A DNA stretch of 64,000 nucleotides from Saccharopolyspora spinosa NRRL 18395 (GCF_000194155.1 NZ_GL877879.1:137205-201204); one strand, 5' to 3'; shown: positions 7,978 through 16,760, numbered from the stretch's first letter. Numbers and translations: made by a program. The notes: generated by a model not told the origin, from the letters alone.

Positions 7978-8550
7978 TCACCGCGAATAGTCGGCGGCGC
8001 GGCGGGGGCGCATGATCAGGGCGGCCACGTAGTAGGTGCACGGTTCGTCGGTGGTGTTCGCGTAGCCGTGTGGGGCGTCGGCGGCGAAGTAGAGCGAGTC
8101 GCCGGCCGCTAGGTCGAAGCTCTCGTCGCCGATGGTCAGCCGCAGGCTGCCCGATTCCACCGCGACGAACTCGTGCGACCCCGCCGCGTACGCGGGGAAG
8201 GTCCCCGCATCACAACCGGTCGGCAGGGTGGACCGGATCCACTCGAAGTTCACGCCAGGCACCACCGGGCTGAGGATGGTCCGCCGCCAGCCGCCGGGTT
8301 CGTCGACGGCGTCCTGATCGGCCGCGCGCCGGACGATCACCCGCTCCGGCGCGGTGATCAGGTCCGCTACAGGCACGCCCAAGCCGTCCGCGATGCGTGC
8401 CAGCACGACGATCGTCGCGGCTTTCTGCCCGCGCTCCACGGACGACAACATCCCCGCGCTCACCGATGCGGCCGCAGCCAGGTCCTGCAACGTCATGCGC
8501 CGATCAGTCCGCAACGCCTGTACGCGCTTGCCCAGTTCCACCAGATCCAT
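7978..8550 (-). CDS. XRE-family regulator with C-terminal cupin
   Basis: 190 aa. Residues about 5-65 are a Cro/CI helix-turn-helix (LQDLAAAASVSAGMLSSVERG), and about 100-180 form a cupin beta-barrel (GSHEFVAVESGSLRLTIGDE, then AGDSLYFAADAPHGYANT). This is the SutR/PuuR-type architecture: repressors that sense a small ligand through the cupin. It diverges from an N-acetyltransferase gene 50 bases away. A minus-strand TATAGT lies six bases before its ATG, suggesting a leaderless transcript. Two direct repeats in the shared control region are probably its sites. Confidence 0.9.
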   Translation of the reverse strand: MDLVELGKRVQALRTDRRMTLQDLAAAASVSAGMLSSVERGQKAATIVVLARIADGLGVPVADLITAPERVIVRRAADQDAVDEPGGWRRTILSPVVPGVNFEWIRSTLPTGCDAGTFPAYAAGSHEFVAVESGSLRLTIGDESFDLAAGDSLYFAADAPHGYANTTDEPCTYYVAALIMRPRRAADYSR

Positions 8551-8552
8551 GA

Positions 8553-8583
8553 TTTCACTATAATGGTCGAAACTTTCACTATA
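8553..8583. promoter_or_regulatory. Probable XRE operator: two direct repeats TTTCACTATA
   Basis: Identical 10-mers at 8553-8562 and 8574-8583, start-to-start 21 bp (two helical turns), fill the space between the divergent XRE-cupin and acetyltransferase genes. They overlap the likely -10 element of the XRE gene, as expected for autorepression. Confidence 0.6.
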
Positions 8584-8600
8584 GAGAAATTGGGGTTGTG

Positions 8601-9107
8601 ATGATTACGGTGCGGCGAGCTGTCGACGGGGATCTGCGCGCGGTGGCCGAGATCTTCGCTCACTACGTCGACGGCAGCACCGCGACGTTCGAGATCATCC
8701 CGCCGGATGTCTCGCAGTGGCGGCAGAAACTCGATGCGCTGGCCGACCAGGGCCTGCCGTTCCTGGTCGCCGAGATCGACGCGGAGGTGGTCGGTTTCGG
8801 CTACGCCGGACCGTGGCGCCCCAAGCCCGCCTACCGGCACACCGTCGAGGACACCGTCTACCTCGCGCCGGGGTGGACCGGGCGGGGCCTCGGGAAGTCC
8901 TTGCTCACCAACCTGATGGCCGATAGCGCGCGGGCCGGGGCGACGCAGATGATCGCGGTCATAGCCGACGACGGCGACGACTCCTCGGTCGCGCTGCACC
9001 GCGCATGCGGTTTCCGGGAGGTCGGGCGGCTGCCTGAAGTAGGCCACAAGTTCGGCCGCTGGATCGATACCGCACTGCTACAGCGAAAATTGGATCCGGT
9101 GCCGTAA
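8601..9107 (+). CDS. GNAT N-acetyltransferase, phosphinothricin-type
   Basis: 168 aa, the usual length of the Bar/Pat (phosphinothricin/methionine sulfone) acetyltransferase group. The acetyl-CoA motif A is VYLAPGWTGRGLGKSL; conserved blocks FAHYVDGSTATFE and GYAGPWRPKPAYRHTVE are typical of this clade, as is ALHRACGFREVG. It would acetylate glutamate analogues or methionine sulfoximine-like amines. ATG at 8601 chosen; GTG at 8598 is adjacent. Divergent from, and likely controlled by, the XRE-cupin regulator. Confidence 0.9.
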   Translation: MITVRRAVDGDLRAVAEIFAHYVDGSTATFEIIPPDVSQWRQKLDALADQGLPFLVAEIDAEVVGFGYAGPWRPKPAYRHTVEDTVYLAPGWTGRGLGKSLLTNLMADSARAGATQMIAVIADDGDDSSVALHRACGFREVGRLPEVGHKFGRWIDTALLQRKLDPVP

Positions 9108-9252
9108 ATCCTTTTCGTGGCAAGGTGTTTCGCGCGGTGTGTTCGTCATCCGGTGTTCAGTCCAAGTGCTCCCTAAGACATTTGCGAATCCGATTGTTCC
9201 GTCCGGGGGCTTGTGGGAAGGTTCGCGCGTCGTATTGGGCCTGAACATTTTC

Positions 9253-9822
9253 GTGCGAGGAAAATTGAAGAGGCTGATTGCGCCGTTAGCTGCGGCGCTG
9301 TTGATCACTCTGGCCGGCTGCGGCGTCGGCGCTAAGCCGCAGTCCTCCGGCGGCGGGGACTCCAAGTCCAGCAGCGAGACCAGCCCGAGCAGCGGCGAGT
9401 CCGAGTCCACCGGGCCGCAGAGCGTTGCCTTCGGGCAGTCGGTCACGGTCAAGACCGACCAGGGTACCAAGCTGAAGCTGACCATCAGCGCCCCGACCGA
9501 CTTCACCGAGGAGACGGACTTCGATCCCGAGAAGGGCAAGTACGTCGTCGTTGACGCGGAGGCCGCGCTGGCTGCCGGTGTCGTCGGCAACGTCAGCGAG
9601 GACGAGTTCTGCCTCGTCGACGGCGAGGGCAACCGGTACGAGCCGGCCATCGCCTCGATGGAGATCTCCGGATCGTTCATCGAGCTGCTGACCGACAAGG
9701 ACAAGCCGGTCACCGGGAAGATCATCTACGACGTGCCGACGGACGCCCCCGGCCTGACGGTCGAGTACTCGCCGACCGGCGTCAACAGCAAGACGTTGGG
9801 TCCCCTTGCCAGCTGGAAGTGA
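9253..9822 (+). CDS. Secreted lipoprotein, DUF4352-like
   Basis: About 189 aa. A short basic N-terminus, hydrophobic core and lipobox LAGC are followed by a Ser/Gly-rich linker and a beta-rich domain resembling DUF4352 (SVTVKTDQGTKLKLTIS, GKYVVVDAEAAL). Start is uncertain: GTG at 9253 gives a normal signal peptide, while TTG at 9265 lies four bases after GAGG. A probable terminator follows at 9839-9884. Function unknown; envelope location is secure from the lipobox. Confidence 0.75.
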   Translation: MRGKLKRLIAPLAAALLITLAGCGVGAKPQSSGGGDSKSSSETSPSSGESESTGPQSVAFGQSVTVKTDQGTKLKLTISAPTDFTEETDFDPEKGKYVVVDAEAALAAGVVGNVSEDEFCLVDGEGNRYEPAIASMEISGSFIELLTDKDKPVTGKIIYDVPTDAPGLTVEYSPTGVNSKTLGPLASWK

Positions 9823-9838
9823 GGTCGCACGGCCCCTA

Positions 9839-9884
9839 AGCCGGGTTTTCCGAGTCGCTTTGACGCGGACACCCCGGCCTTTTT
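9839..9884 (+). terminator. Probable rho-independent terminator
   Basis: GCCGGG and CCCGGC arms enclose a weaker inner pairing (TCCG/CGGA) and are followed by TTTTTG. It lies 17 bases after the lipoprotein stop. Confidence 0.5.
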
Positions 9885-10152
9885 GTCGCTCGCTAGAGGT
9901 AAAAACGACACACGATCGAGCGATTACCTTTTGTGTAACACTCCAAACTCAACGGTTTCCCCGACCCGTTTGTCCTGATCAAGCGGCAGATGCGGGTGAT
10001 CGGGATCAGGTCGGTCCGCGTCGGTGGCCGCAGAGTGCGCGTTAGCGTCCCGGCGGCACTTGATCTCGCAGATCAGGCTGCCCGCTGCAGGTGCTTCCCG
10101 GCCTTCGCCGGAGCTGCCGACAACAGGTACGCCAACGGGCCAGGAGCTGATC
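9885..10152 (+). other. Intergenic region upstream of L,D-transpeptidase
   Basis: No gene or repeat that I can support; it should hold the promoter of the L,D-transpeptidase. Confidence 0.3.
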
Positions 10153-10962
10153 ATGAATCGTCGCACAACGAGTACCAGACGCCCCGACCACGCCGGTCGC
10201 CGCGTCCGGATGGCGGCTGCCGCCGCGCTCGGTGCGCTCTGCCTGGGCATCAGCGGATGCTCGGGCGCATCGATCGAGCCAGCCCACGCGATAGCGCAAG
10301 CCGACCTCGGCATGCAGGCCTCCGCGACAACCTTCGCGAACTTCCCCAAGGCGCCGCGGGACCCGGCGCCGAACGCGGAAACCAGCGGGGTTGTGCTGCA
10401 CATCAAGCGGGACGTCGCAGTGCACGAGGCACCCGGCGGCGCCGTGTTCGCCAAGCTCCCGGCCACCCAGCTGGGGAATCCCACCTGGGTGCCGGTGATC
10501 GCGGAACACGGCCCGTGGGCGCAGGTGCTGCTACCGTCGCGCCCCAACGGGGCGACCGGTTGGGTCCGCACCGACGATCAAGTCGAGCGGGCGCGGTCTC
10601 CCTACGTCGTGGACGTCGACATCGATGCGCGTCGGCTCGTGGTGCGCGAGGACGGCTCGGCGATCGGGGCGTGGGTTGTCGGGGTCGGCGCACCGGGTTC
10701 GCCGACGCCGCGCGGCCGCACCTTCATCATGGCGGCGATCGAGGAGACCGTCACCAGGTTCAGCCCGATCATCCTGCCGCTCGGCGCGCACTCCGACACC
10801 TTCAGCACCTACGGCGGCGGCCCGGGCACGGTCGCGCTGCACGGATGGCCCGACCCCGCGGTGTTCGGCCAGGCGAGCAGCGACGGGTGCGTTCGCGTAC
10901 CCGACGACGCGCTTCGCCTGCTGACCACCCTGCCGTTGGGCACCCTCGTCCATCTGCGGTGA
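10153..10962 (+). CDS. L,D-transpeptidase lipoprotein (YkuD domain)
   Basis: 269 aa. A twin-basic leader leads to a lipobox-like ISGC with Cys36. Residues about 80-145 resemble a small SH3-like region (VAVHEAPGG, GATGWVRTDD), and 150-269 form a YkuD domain with catalytic HGW and SSDGCVRV (Cys246; the usual motif is SHGCVR, so one residue differs). It would make 3-3 crosslinks in peptidoglycan or attach proteins to it, outside the membrane. ATG at 10153 has GGAG nine bases upstream. It precedes the chaplin-like gene by 50 bp. Confidence 0.9.
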   Translation: MNRRTTSTRRPDHAGRRVRMAAAAALGALCLGISGCSGASIEPAHAIAQADLGMQASATTFANFPKAPRDPAPNAETSGVVLHIKRDVAVHEAPGGAVFAKLPATQLGNPTWVPVIAEHGPWAQVLLPSRPNGATGWVRTDDQVERARSPYVVDVDIDARRLVVREDGSAIGAWVVGVGAPGSPTPRGRTFIMAAIEETVTRFSPIILPLGAHSDTFSTYGGGPGTVALHGWPDPAVFGQASSDGCVRVPDDALRLLTTLPLGTLVHLR

Positions 10963-11012
10963 TCGCCGTGGATGGAAAGTCCCCGAAGTACACCGAAAAG
11001 GAAGTGCTACGA

Positions 11013-11591
11013 ATGCGCAAGACTGCTTGCCTCGCCGGAGTTTTCGCTGCCGGCACCGGACTGCTGGCCGGCGCCGCGCCAGCGTTCGCGGACAGCGCGG
11101 ACAACGACGGCATCAACATCGGCAACGACAACAACCTGAGCGTGTTGCCGATCCAGCTGTGCGGCAACAACATCGGGGTGCTCGGGGCCGTGGTGCCGAT
11201 CCTCTCCCCGCAGGCCAACAGCTGCACCAACGCGCCGATCGTGGACCACCCGACCGTCCCCGAGAAGCCGGGCACCGAAGGGCCCTGCGTGCCGGGCGAA
11301 TCGGGCAAGCCGAGCGGATCCGGCTGGCAGGGTGGATCCGGCGGGCACGGTGGATCCGGCGGGCCGGGCTGGCAGGGCGGATCCGGCTGGCACGGTGGAT
11401 CCGGCGGGCCGGGCTGGCAGGGCGGGCCCGGCTGGCAGGGCGGCCCGGGGCGCGACCAGTGCGCGCCCGGCGGCCCCGGCGGGCCGAGCGACCCCGTCCA
11501 GACCCCGCCGAGGCAGGTGTCGGCCGCCAAGCCGCTGCCCACCGCGCCAGCACCGGTCGCGGTTCGCGGACACCACCCGGTGACCGGCTGA
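11013..11591 (+). CDS. Secreted chaplin-like protein with Gly/Trp repeat tail
   Basis: 192 aa. A Sec signal peptide (about 26 residues, ends APAFA) is followed by one chaplin-like segment: INIGNDNNLSVLPIQLCGNN and a second Cys in NSCTNAP, about 33 residues later. After that comes a low-complexity tail built from GSGWQGG, GSGGHGG and GPGWQGG units, then a Pro-rich end with no LPxTG or transmembrane anchor. Chaplins form amyloid surface layers on aerial hyphae; the single domain fused to a Gly/Trp-rich tail is unusual. SD AGGAAG upstream of the ATG. Confidence 0.7.
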   Translation: MRKTACLAGVFAAGTGLLAGAAPAFADSADNDGINIGNDNNLSVLPIQLCGNNIGVLGAVVPILSPQANSCTNAPIVDHPTVPEKPGTEGPCVPGESGKPSGSGWQGGSGGHGGSGGPGWQGGSGWHGGSGGPGWQGGPGWQGGPGRDQCAPGGPGGPSDPVQTPPRQVSAAKPLPTAPAPVAVRGHHPVTG

Positions 11592-12098
11592 TCATCCGAC
11601 CGATTGGTTTATTTCACTCGAACGAGTGCATGCCTAAGTCGCTGGCTGGCTCGCACCGTTTGATCAGCACTAGATTCCGATGCTGCGTAGATCACTACGC
11701 ACTCCGAGTGGTCGTTCCGGCTCGAACGACCACACCCCCGGTGGTGGTGCCCGGCGAAGTACTCCCCCTCTCTTCGCAGGGCACCACCACTGTTTACGGG
11801 GCCATCCCGAAAAACCGGTCAGCCGCGATGCGATCCAGCACCTGGGTCAACGCCGTCGCCCGCTTGGCGGCGTTGACCCAGGGCGTCTTCTCCGGGCTTC
11901 AGGGCGAGCAGGACGATGATCTTCTCGTCGGCGCCGACGGTGCCCGTGGTGTGCGTGGCCGGCCGCTTCAGGCCGATGTTGTCGGCCGCCCGGGTCGTGG
12001 GGCCATCGCCCGGCGCGATCACGTTTCGCGGAAATACGGCGCAGCATTCGGCGATTCGGTGCCCCCCGGACTCGCGGGTGCACCGAATCGGCGCAAGA
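11592..12098. other. Intergenic region with two adjacent hairpins
   Basis: 507 bp with no supported gene. Stem 1: GTGGTCGTTC / GAACGACCAC at 11708-11733. Stem 2: GTGGTGGTGCCC / GGGCACCACCAC at 11741-11790 with an inner GCGAAG/CTTCGC pairing. They may terminate the chaplin-like transcript. A minus-strand stretch near 11820-12030 reads like a protein tail but has no start. Confidence 0.45.
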
Positions 12099-13160
12099 TC
12101 ACTGCGCCGTTTGGCCGAACGAGCGGGCTGCGGCCAGGAAAGCGTCGTTCTCCTCGGGCTGTCCGATGGTGACCCGCGCGCCCTCGCCGGCGAAAGCACG
12201 GACCACGACCTTGTTCTGCAGGCAGTGCTCGTTGAACTCGGCGGTGCGCTCGCCCAGCGGCAGCCAGACGAAGTTCGCCTGCGTCTCGGGAACCGCATAC
12301 CCGGCGGCCACGAGTTCGCGGTGCACCCGCTCCCGCTCGGCGACCACGTTGGCGCACCGCTTCCGCAACTCGTCCTGCGCTTCCAGCGAAGCGATCGCGG
12401 CGACCTGGGCTAGGGCGTTGACGCTGAACGGGATGGCAACCTTGCGCAGCGCTGCGGCGACCTCCGGCGGGGCCACGGTATATCCCACGCGCAGCCCGGC
12501 GAGGCCGTACGCCTTGGAGAAGGTCCGCATCGAGGCCACGTTGTCGCGTGTCCGCGCGATCTCGATGCCGTCCGGGCCGTCCGGGTCGGTGACGAACTCG
12601 AAGTACGCCTCGTCGAGCACCACCAGCACGTCCGAGGGCACCCGGTCCAGGAAGGCTTCGAGCTCGGCCCGCCGCAGCAGGGTGCCGGTCGGGTTGTTCG
12701 GCGTGCACACGAACATCAGCCGGGTGGCCGGGGTGATCGCCGCGAGCATCGCCTCCAGGTCCAGCGCGTGCTCGGCGGTCAGCGGCACGCGGACCTGTGT
12801 GGCGCCCACGACCTGCGTGATGATCGGGTACGCCTCGAACGACCGCCACGGGAAGATGACCTCGTCGTCAGCGGTGCAGGTGGCCTGCACCAGCTGTTCG
12901 CACAGCGCGACCGACCCGCAGCCGACGGCGATCCGCTCCGGCTCCACCCCGAACCGCGCCGCCAGTGCCTCGGTCAGCCGCCCGACGCCGATGTCCGGGT
13001 AGCGGTGCACCTCGCCGGCCGCCTGGTTGATCGCCGCGACCGCGCTGGGCAGCGGGCCTTCGGAAACCTCGTTGCTGGCCAGCTTGATCGAGCCGGGTAT
13101 GGTCCGACCAGCGACGTAAGCGGGAAGCTGGTCGAGGTCGGCACGAGTGCGCACAGTCAT
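12099..13160 (-). CDS. Histidinol-phosphate/aromatic aminotransferase (fold type I)
   Basis: 353 aa PLP enzyme of the HisC/Pat group. Visible landmarks: [12 protein letters not shown] near the start, [13 protein letters not shown] for cofactor and substrate binding, LDEAYFEF, and the PLP lysine in [14 protein letters not shown]. Actinobacteria use the Pat branch for phenylalanine/tyrosine and HisC for histidine; no his genes are nearby, so an aromatic aminotransferase is more likely, which would fit the prephenate dehydrogenase elsewhere in the window. Start ATG at 13160. No operon partners. Confidence 0.9.
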   Translation of the reverse strand: MTVRTRADLDQLPAYVAGRTIPGSIKLASNEVSEGPLPSAVAAINQAAGEVHRYPDIGVGRLTEALAARFGVEPERIAVGCGSVALCEQLVQATCTADDEVIFPWRSFEAYPIITQVVGATQVRVPLTAEHALDLEAMLAAITPATRLMFVCTPNNPTGTLLRRAELEAFLDRVPSDVLVVLDEAYFEFVTDPDGPDGIEIARTRDNVASMRTFSKAYGLAGLRVGYTVAPPEVAAALRKVAIPFSVNALAQVAAIASLEAQDELRKRCANVVAERERVHRELVAAGYAVPETQANFVWLPLGERTAEFNEHCLQNKVVVRAFAGEGARVTIGQPEENDAFLAAARSFGQTAQ

Positions 13161-13418
13161 TTACGACTCCTAGCTCCGATGGGTCACCTGGACGTTAGCT
13201 CGCCTGACCGGGTAACAGGGGCACGGGTCATTTCGCGAAGCCGGTGACGAAGATCGCGTTGGAGCAGTGGGACGCGTGGGGCATAGCCTGCCCGGCGGGG
13301 CTGGTGCGACGGACGGTTCCGTCTGATGGCTTGTCTTGGCGGCCGTCCGTGTATTTCGCTCGTCCGACCGGTGGACTTCGTTGACTCGTGTTCACTTCGG
13401 CGTGATTACCTGCACGGC

Positions 13419-14120
13419 ATGATCCAAACCCGGACCGAGACGCTTGCGCTCACCGATGGCACCCAGCTCCGGTTCACCGTCGCCGAACCGGACACCGTGG
13501 TACGCGGTGGACTGGTCGTCCTGCACGAGGCCCGTGGCGTCACGGAGCGGGTGCGCCGGCTGTGCAGCTCCCTCGCCGAAGAGGGCTGGCTCACCGTCGC
13601 GCCACATCTCTACCACCGCGACGGAACCGACGAGTTCCACGACCACCAGCCGGACGAGCACGTGCACGACCAGGTGCAGCGGCTGTCCGGAGACACGATC
13701 CTCGCCGACACCGACGCGTCCTTCCTCTGGCTGTCCGACCAGGGCGTACCGGCCGACCGGCAGGGGATCCTCGGCTTCGACATCGGCGGCTCGGCGGCGT
13801 TGGTGGTGGCGGCGAGCCGCACCGTGGGGGCTGCGGTGAGCATCGGCGGGCGCGGCATCCTGGAGCCGTTGTCCGCGGCGGTGCCGCCGCTGGTGCAGAT
13901 CGCCGGGGAGCTGTCCTGCCCGTGGCTCGGGCTGTACGGCGACGACGACGAGATGGAGCCCGGCGAGGTCGAGAAGCTCCGCGAGGTCACCGACACCGCG
14001 CAGGCCGCGACCGACGTGATCCACTACCCGGGAGCCGGGCACCGGTTCGACCGCGACGCGGACGCGGCGGCGGAGGCGTGGCAGCGAGCCCGCAACTGGC
14101 TGGACCTCCACCTGCGCTGA
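13419..14120 (+). CDS. Dienelactone-hydrolase-family protein lacking the Cys nucleophile
   Basis: 233 aa alpha/beta hydrolase. The fold markers are VVLHEARGV (the usual Glu), YGDDDEMEP and GAGHRFD (catalytic His). The nucleophile elbow, normally GFCxGG, reads GFDIGGSAA: the Cys is replaced by Asp. Classical dienelactone hydrolase activity is therefore doubtful, though the other triad positions are kept. Starts at an ATG without a clear SD. Followed 82 bp later by acetoacetyl-CoA synthetase; a link is only suggested by position. Confidence 0.75.
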   Translation: MIQTRTETLALTDGTQLRFTVAEPDTVVRGGLVVLHEARGVTERVRRLCSSLAEEGWLTVAPHLYHRDGTDEFHDHQPDEHVHDQVQRLSGDTILADTDASFLWLSDQGVPADRQGILGFDIGGSAALVVAASRTVGAAVSIGGRGILEPLSAAVPPLVQIAGELSCPWLGLYGDDDEMEPGEVEKLREVTDTAQAATDVIHYPGAGHRFDRDADAAAEAWQRARNWLDLHLR

Positions 14121-14202
14121 CCGCGCGTCTCCAGCGGAGAACCAGCAGCTCACCGCCACCGGAGGCTAGGCGAACGGGGGCGCGGTGGGTTACGAAGAGC
14201 CC

Positions 14203-16197
14203 ATGACGTCGAGCACCAATCCAGGACAAGTCCCCGAGCTGTTGTGGCAACCGAGCGCGGAGCGCGTGGCCGCGAGCCGGATGGCCGCGTTCCGAGACTG
14301 GTTGCGCATCGAGCGGGACCTCGACCTGCCCGACTACCGGGCGTTGTGGCAGTGGTCGGTGTCGGACCTGCGCGGTTTCTGGGCTGCGGTGGCGGACTTC
14401 TTCGACGTCCGCTTCCGCGACCGCGCCGAGCGGGTCCTGACCGCCGAGGTGATGCCGGGCGCGGAGTGGTTTCCCGGCGCCACCCTGAACTACGCCGAGC
14501 ACGCGCTTAGGGACGGCGCGGGCAAGGGGGACGGCGACCTGGCGGTGATCTTCGTACGGGAGGACGGCGGCAGCGAGGAGATCAGCTACGGCGAACTGCG
14601 GGCCCGGGTGGCCGCCGCCCGCGCGGGCCTCAAGGCGCTCGGCGTGCGGGCGGGGGACCGGGTTGCGGCGCTGGCGCCGAACAGCCCCGAGACGCTGGTG
14701 GCGTTCCTCGCCGCGGCGAGCCTCGGTGCGACCTGGTCGTCGTGCTCGCCGGACTTCGGCGCGCGGGCGGTCGCGGACCGCTTCGTGCAGATCGAGCCGA
14801 AGGTGCTGATCGCGGTCGACGGCTACTCCTACGGCGGCCGCAGCTTCGACGTCCGGTCCACTGTGGACCAACTGCGCGCGGCGATGCCCGGGTTGACGGG
14901 CACGGTGCTGGTCGACTACCTCGGCGAGGGCGCCGAGCTGGCGGATGCCATCGGCTGGGACGACCTGCTTGCGCGGCACCGCGGCCCGCCGCTGGAGTTC
15001 GACCCGGTGCCGTTCGACCACCCGCTGTGGGTGCTGTACTCCTCCGGGACCACCGGCCTGCCGAAGGGCATCGTGCATGGCCACGGCGGCATGGTCCTGG
15101 AGCACCTCAAGACCATCGGCCTGCACTGCGACCTCGGCGCGGGCGACCGGTTCTTCTGGTTCACCACGACCGGCTGGATGATGTGGAACTTCCTGGTCGG
15201 CGGCCTGCTCACGGGCACGACCCTGGTGCTGTACGACGGCAGCCCGGGCTACCCGTCGCTGTCGGCGCTGTGGAAGCTTGCGGCGCAACACCGGGTGAAC
15301 TACTTCGGCACGTCGGCACCGTTCATCCAGACCTGCCTCAAGCGGGAGCTGCGCCCAAAGGACGCCCTTGACCTATCCGCGCTGCGCACCGTCGGCTCGA
15401 CCGGCGCGCCGCTGACCACCGACGGCTTCCGCTGGGTGGCCGACGCCGTCGGCGCCGACGTGCAGATCGCCAGCATCTCCGGCGGCACCGACCTGTGCAC
15501 CGCGTTCGTGGGCGCTGCGCCGGACGTGCCGGTGTGGTTGGGCGAGATCTCCTGCCCGATGCTCGGCGCGGCGGTCGCCTCCTACGACGAGTACGGCAAG
15601 GAACTGCATGACGAGGTCGGCGAACTGGTGGTGACGAAGCCGATGCCGACGATGCCGGTGTTCTTCTGGAACGACCCGGACGGCTCGCGGCTGCGCGAGG
15701 CGTACTTCGACACGTTCCCGGGCGTGTGGCGGCACGGTGACTGGGTGCGGGTCACCGACCGCGGCACCCTGGTGATCTACGGCCGCAGCGACTCGACCCT
15801 CAACCGCGGCGGCGTCCGGATGGGCACCGCGGAGTTCTACCGGGTGGTGGAGGGCTTCGAGGAGATCGTCGACTCGCTGGTGATCGACACGTCGGGCGTG
15901 GGCGAAACCGACGGCGAACTGCTGTGCTTCCTGGTGCTGGCGGAGGGCGCCGACCTGAACGAGGTCCAGCCGAAGCTCAGGGCGGCGCTGCGTACCGAGC
16001 TTTCGCCGCGGCACGTCCCGAACCGGTTCATCGTCGTCGACGAGGTGCCGCGCACCCTCAACGGCAAGAAGCTGGAGGTGCCGGTGAAGAAGATCCTCAC
16101 CGGCACCCCGCCGGAGCGAGCGGTCAGCCGCGATGCCTTGCAGAACCCGGCGTCCCTCGATCCGTTCGTGCAGCTAAGCACGGACCTGGCGACCTGA
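14203..16197 (+). CDS. aacS: Acetoacetyl-CoA synthetase
   Basis: 664 aa adenylate-forming ligase. The N-terminal ACS domain segment (LPDYRALWQWSVSDLRGFW, GAEWFPGATLNYAEHAL) and the long acetoacetate-specific architecture identify it. The AMP-binding signature is YSSGTTGLPKGIVHGHGG, with TTGWMMWN and GRSDSTLNRGGVRMG further on; the C-terminal lysine lies in LNGKKLEVPVKK. It activates acetoacetate with ATP and CoA in the cytoplasm. ATG at 14203 chosen; a GTG six codons upstream is possible. Confidence 0.95.
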   Translation: MTSSTNPGQVPELLWQPSAERVAASRMAAFRDWLRIERDLDLPDYRALWQWSVSDLRGFWAAVADFFDVRFRDRAERVLTAEVMPGAEWFPGATLNYAEHALRDGAGKGDGDLAVIFVREDGGSEEISYGELRARVAAARAGLKALGVRAGDRVAALAPNSPETLVAFLAAASLGATWSSCSPDFGARAVADRFVQIEPKVLIAVDGYSYGGRSFDVRSTVDQLRAAMPGLTGTVLVDYLGEGAELADAIGWDDLLARHRGPPLEFDPVPFDHPLWVLYSSGTTGLPKGIVHGHGGMVLEHLKTIGLHCDLGAGDRFFWFTTTGWMMWNFLVGGLLTGTTLVLYDGSPGYPSLSALWKLAAQHRVNYFGTSAPFIQTCLKRELRPKDALDLSALRTVGSTGAPLTTDGFRWVADAVGADVQIASISGGTDLCTAFVGAAPDVPVWLGEISCPMLGAAVASYDEYGKELHDEVGELVVTKPMPTMPVFFWNDPDGSRLREAYFDTFPGVWRHGDWVRVTDRGTLVIYGRSDSTLNRGGVRMGTAEFYRVVEGFEEIVDSLVIDTSGVGETDGELLCFLVLAEGADLNEVQPKLRAALRTELSPRHVPNRFIVVDEVPRTLNGKKLEVPVKKILTGTPPERAVSRDALQNPASLDPFVQLSTDLAT

Positions 16198-16278
16198 TGG
16201 ACCGCAAAACCGACCCCCCCCGTGACGGCCGCTCGGAGGGTTGTGTAATCTTTTCTCCGGTGGCCGCGAGGGTTACCG

Positions 16279-16368
16279 GGAGGCTTCGCCTAGTCTGGTC
16301 TATGGCGCCGCACTGCTAATGCGGTTGGGGGTTACGCCCCCTCCCGGGTTCAAATCCCGGAGCCTCCG
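16279..16368 (+). tRNA. tRNA-Ser(GCT)
   Basis: 90-nt class II tRNA. The acceptor stem GGAGGCT pairs with AGCCTCC; the anticodon loop is CTGCTAA (GCT); a long variable arm (GGGGGTTACGCCCCC) and T-loop GGGTTCAAATCCC are present. CCA is not encoded. Confidence 0.95.
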
Positions 16369-16410
16369 CTGTGGCCTCCGCCGGAAGGCGGGGACCGCAC
16401 AACTGAAAAT

Positions 16411-16483
16411 GCGCCCGTAGCTCAACGGATAGAGCATCTGACTACGGATCAGAAGGTTAGGGGTTCGAATCCCTTCGGGCGCG
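16411..16483 (+). tRNA. tRNA-Arg(ACG), insertion target of the AICE
   Basis: 73-nt tRNA: acceptor GCGCCCG / CGGGCGC, anticodon loop CTACGGA (ACG), T-arm GGGGTTCGAATCCCT. From the anticodon onward it lies within the left 58-bp attachment repeat, so the 3' half seen here was supplied by the element and keeps the gene intact. The displaced original 3' half is at 35418. Confidence 0.96.
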
Positions 16484-16499
16484 CGTCTGGTCGAGACAG
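16442..16499 (+). repeat. attL, 58-bp attachment repeat
   Basis: Exact 58-bp match to 35418-35475, beginning at CTACGGATCAG in the anticodon loop of tRNA-Arg and ending GGTCGAGACAG past the gene. The bases just outside differ on both sides. The integrase gene lies 315 bp inside this end, the usual arrangement. Confidence 0.95.
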
Positions 16500-16502
16500 T
16501 CG

Positions 16503-16535
16503 GAAGCCCCCTCTAGCAGGGGGTTTCCTGCTTTC
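16503..16535 (+). terminator. Terminator after tRNA-Arg (element-derived)
   Basis: GGAAGCCCCCT and AGGGGGTTTCC form a hairpin around CTAGC, followed by a pyrimidine run. A different hairpin follows the right attachment copy, as expected if each side brought its own. Confidence 0.8.
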
Positions 16536-16576
16536 CCTGGCAGGAAAGTCCAGATCGGGGCCTTGCTTCATTTCCA

Positions 16577-16598
16577 GTGAGACGGGGAACCGTCTCAC
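16577..16598. repeat. Perfect 9-bp inverted repeat near attL
   Basis: GTGAGACGG / CCGTCTCAC around GGAA, just past the stop of the small gene at 16605. It may end the integrase transcript. CCGTCTCAC recurs at 35294-35302 near the other end, so it might instead be an integrase arm site. Confidence 0.55.
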
Positions 16599-16604
16599 AA
16601 TTTC

Positions 16605-16760
16605 TCACGTACGGTCGTACTGCTTTCCGCTGGTGGCTTCGTCGAGCAGGAGAACGATCTCCGAGTTGAGAGACCGCCGCTGCTCGTCAGCCCGCGCCTT
16701 GAGCCGCTTGTGCAGCTCCTGGGGGAGGCGGAGGTTCAGGCTGACCGGCTTGTCATTCAT
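16605..16760 (-). CDS. Ribbon-helix-helix (Arc/HicB-like) DNA-binding protein
   Basis: 51 aa. VSLNLRLPQELHKRLKARAD then RSLNSEIVLLLDEA is the pattern of a small Arc-type ribbon-helix-helix protein. It starts 53 bases after the integrase stop on the same strand, so it is co-transcribed with it. Such proteins act as repressors, antitoxins or accessory recombination factors; no toxin gene is adjacent, so control of integrase or att binding is more likely here (inference). ATG at 16760. Confidence 0.75.
   Translation of the reverse strand: MNDKPVSLNLRLPQELHKRLKARADEQRRSLNSEIVLLLDEATSGKQYDRT

Noticed and set aside
13987..15291. 434-codon minus-strand frame opposite acetoacetyl-CoA synthetase
   Set aside because: Shadow of a well-supported gene, rich in Arg/His/Gln without domains.
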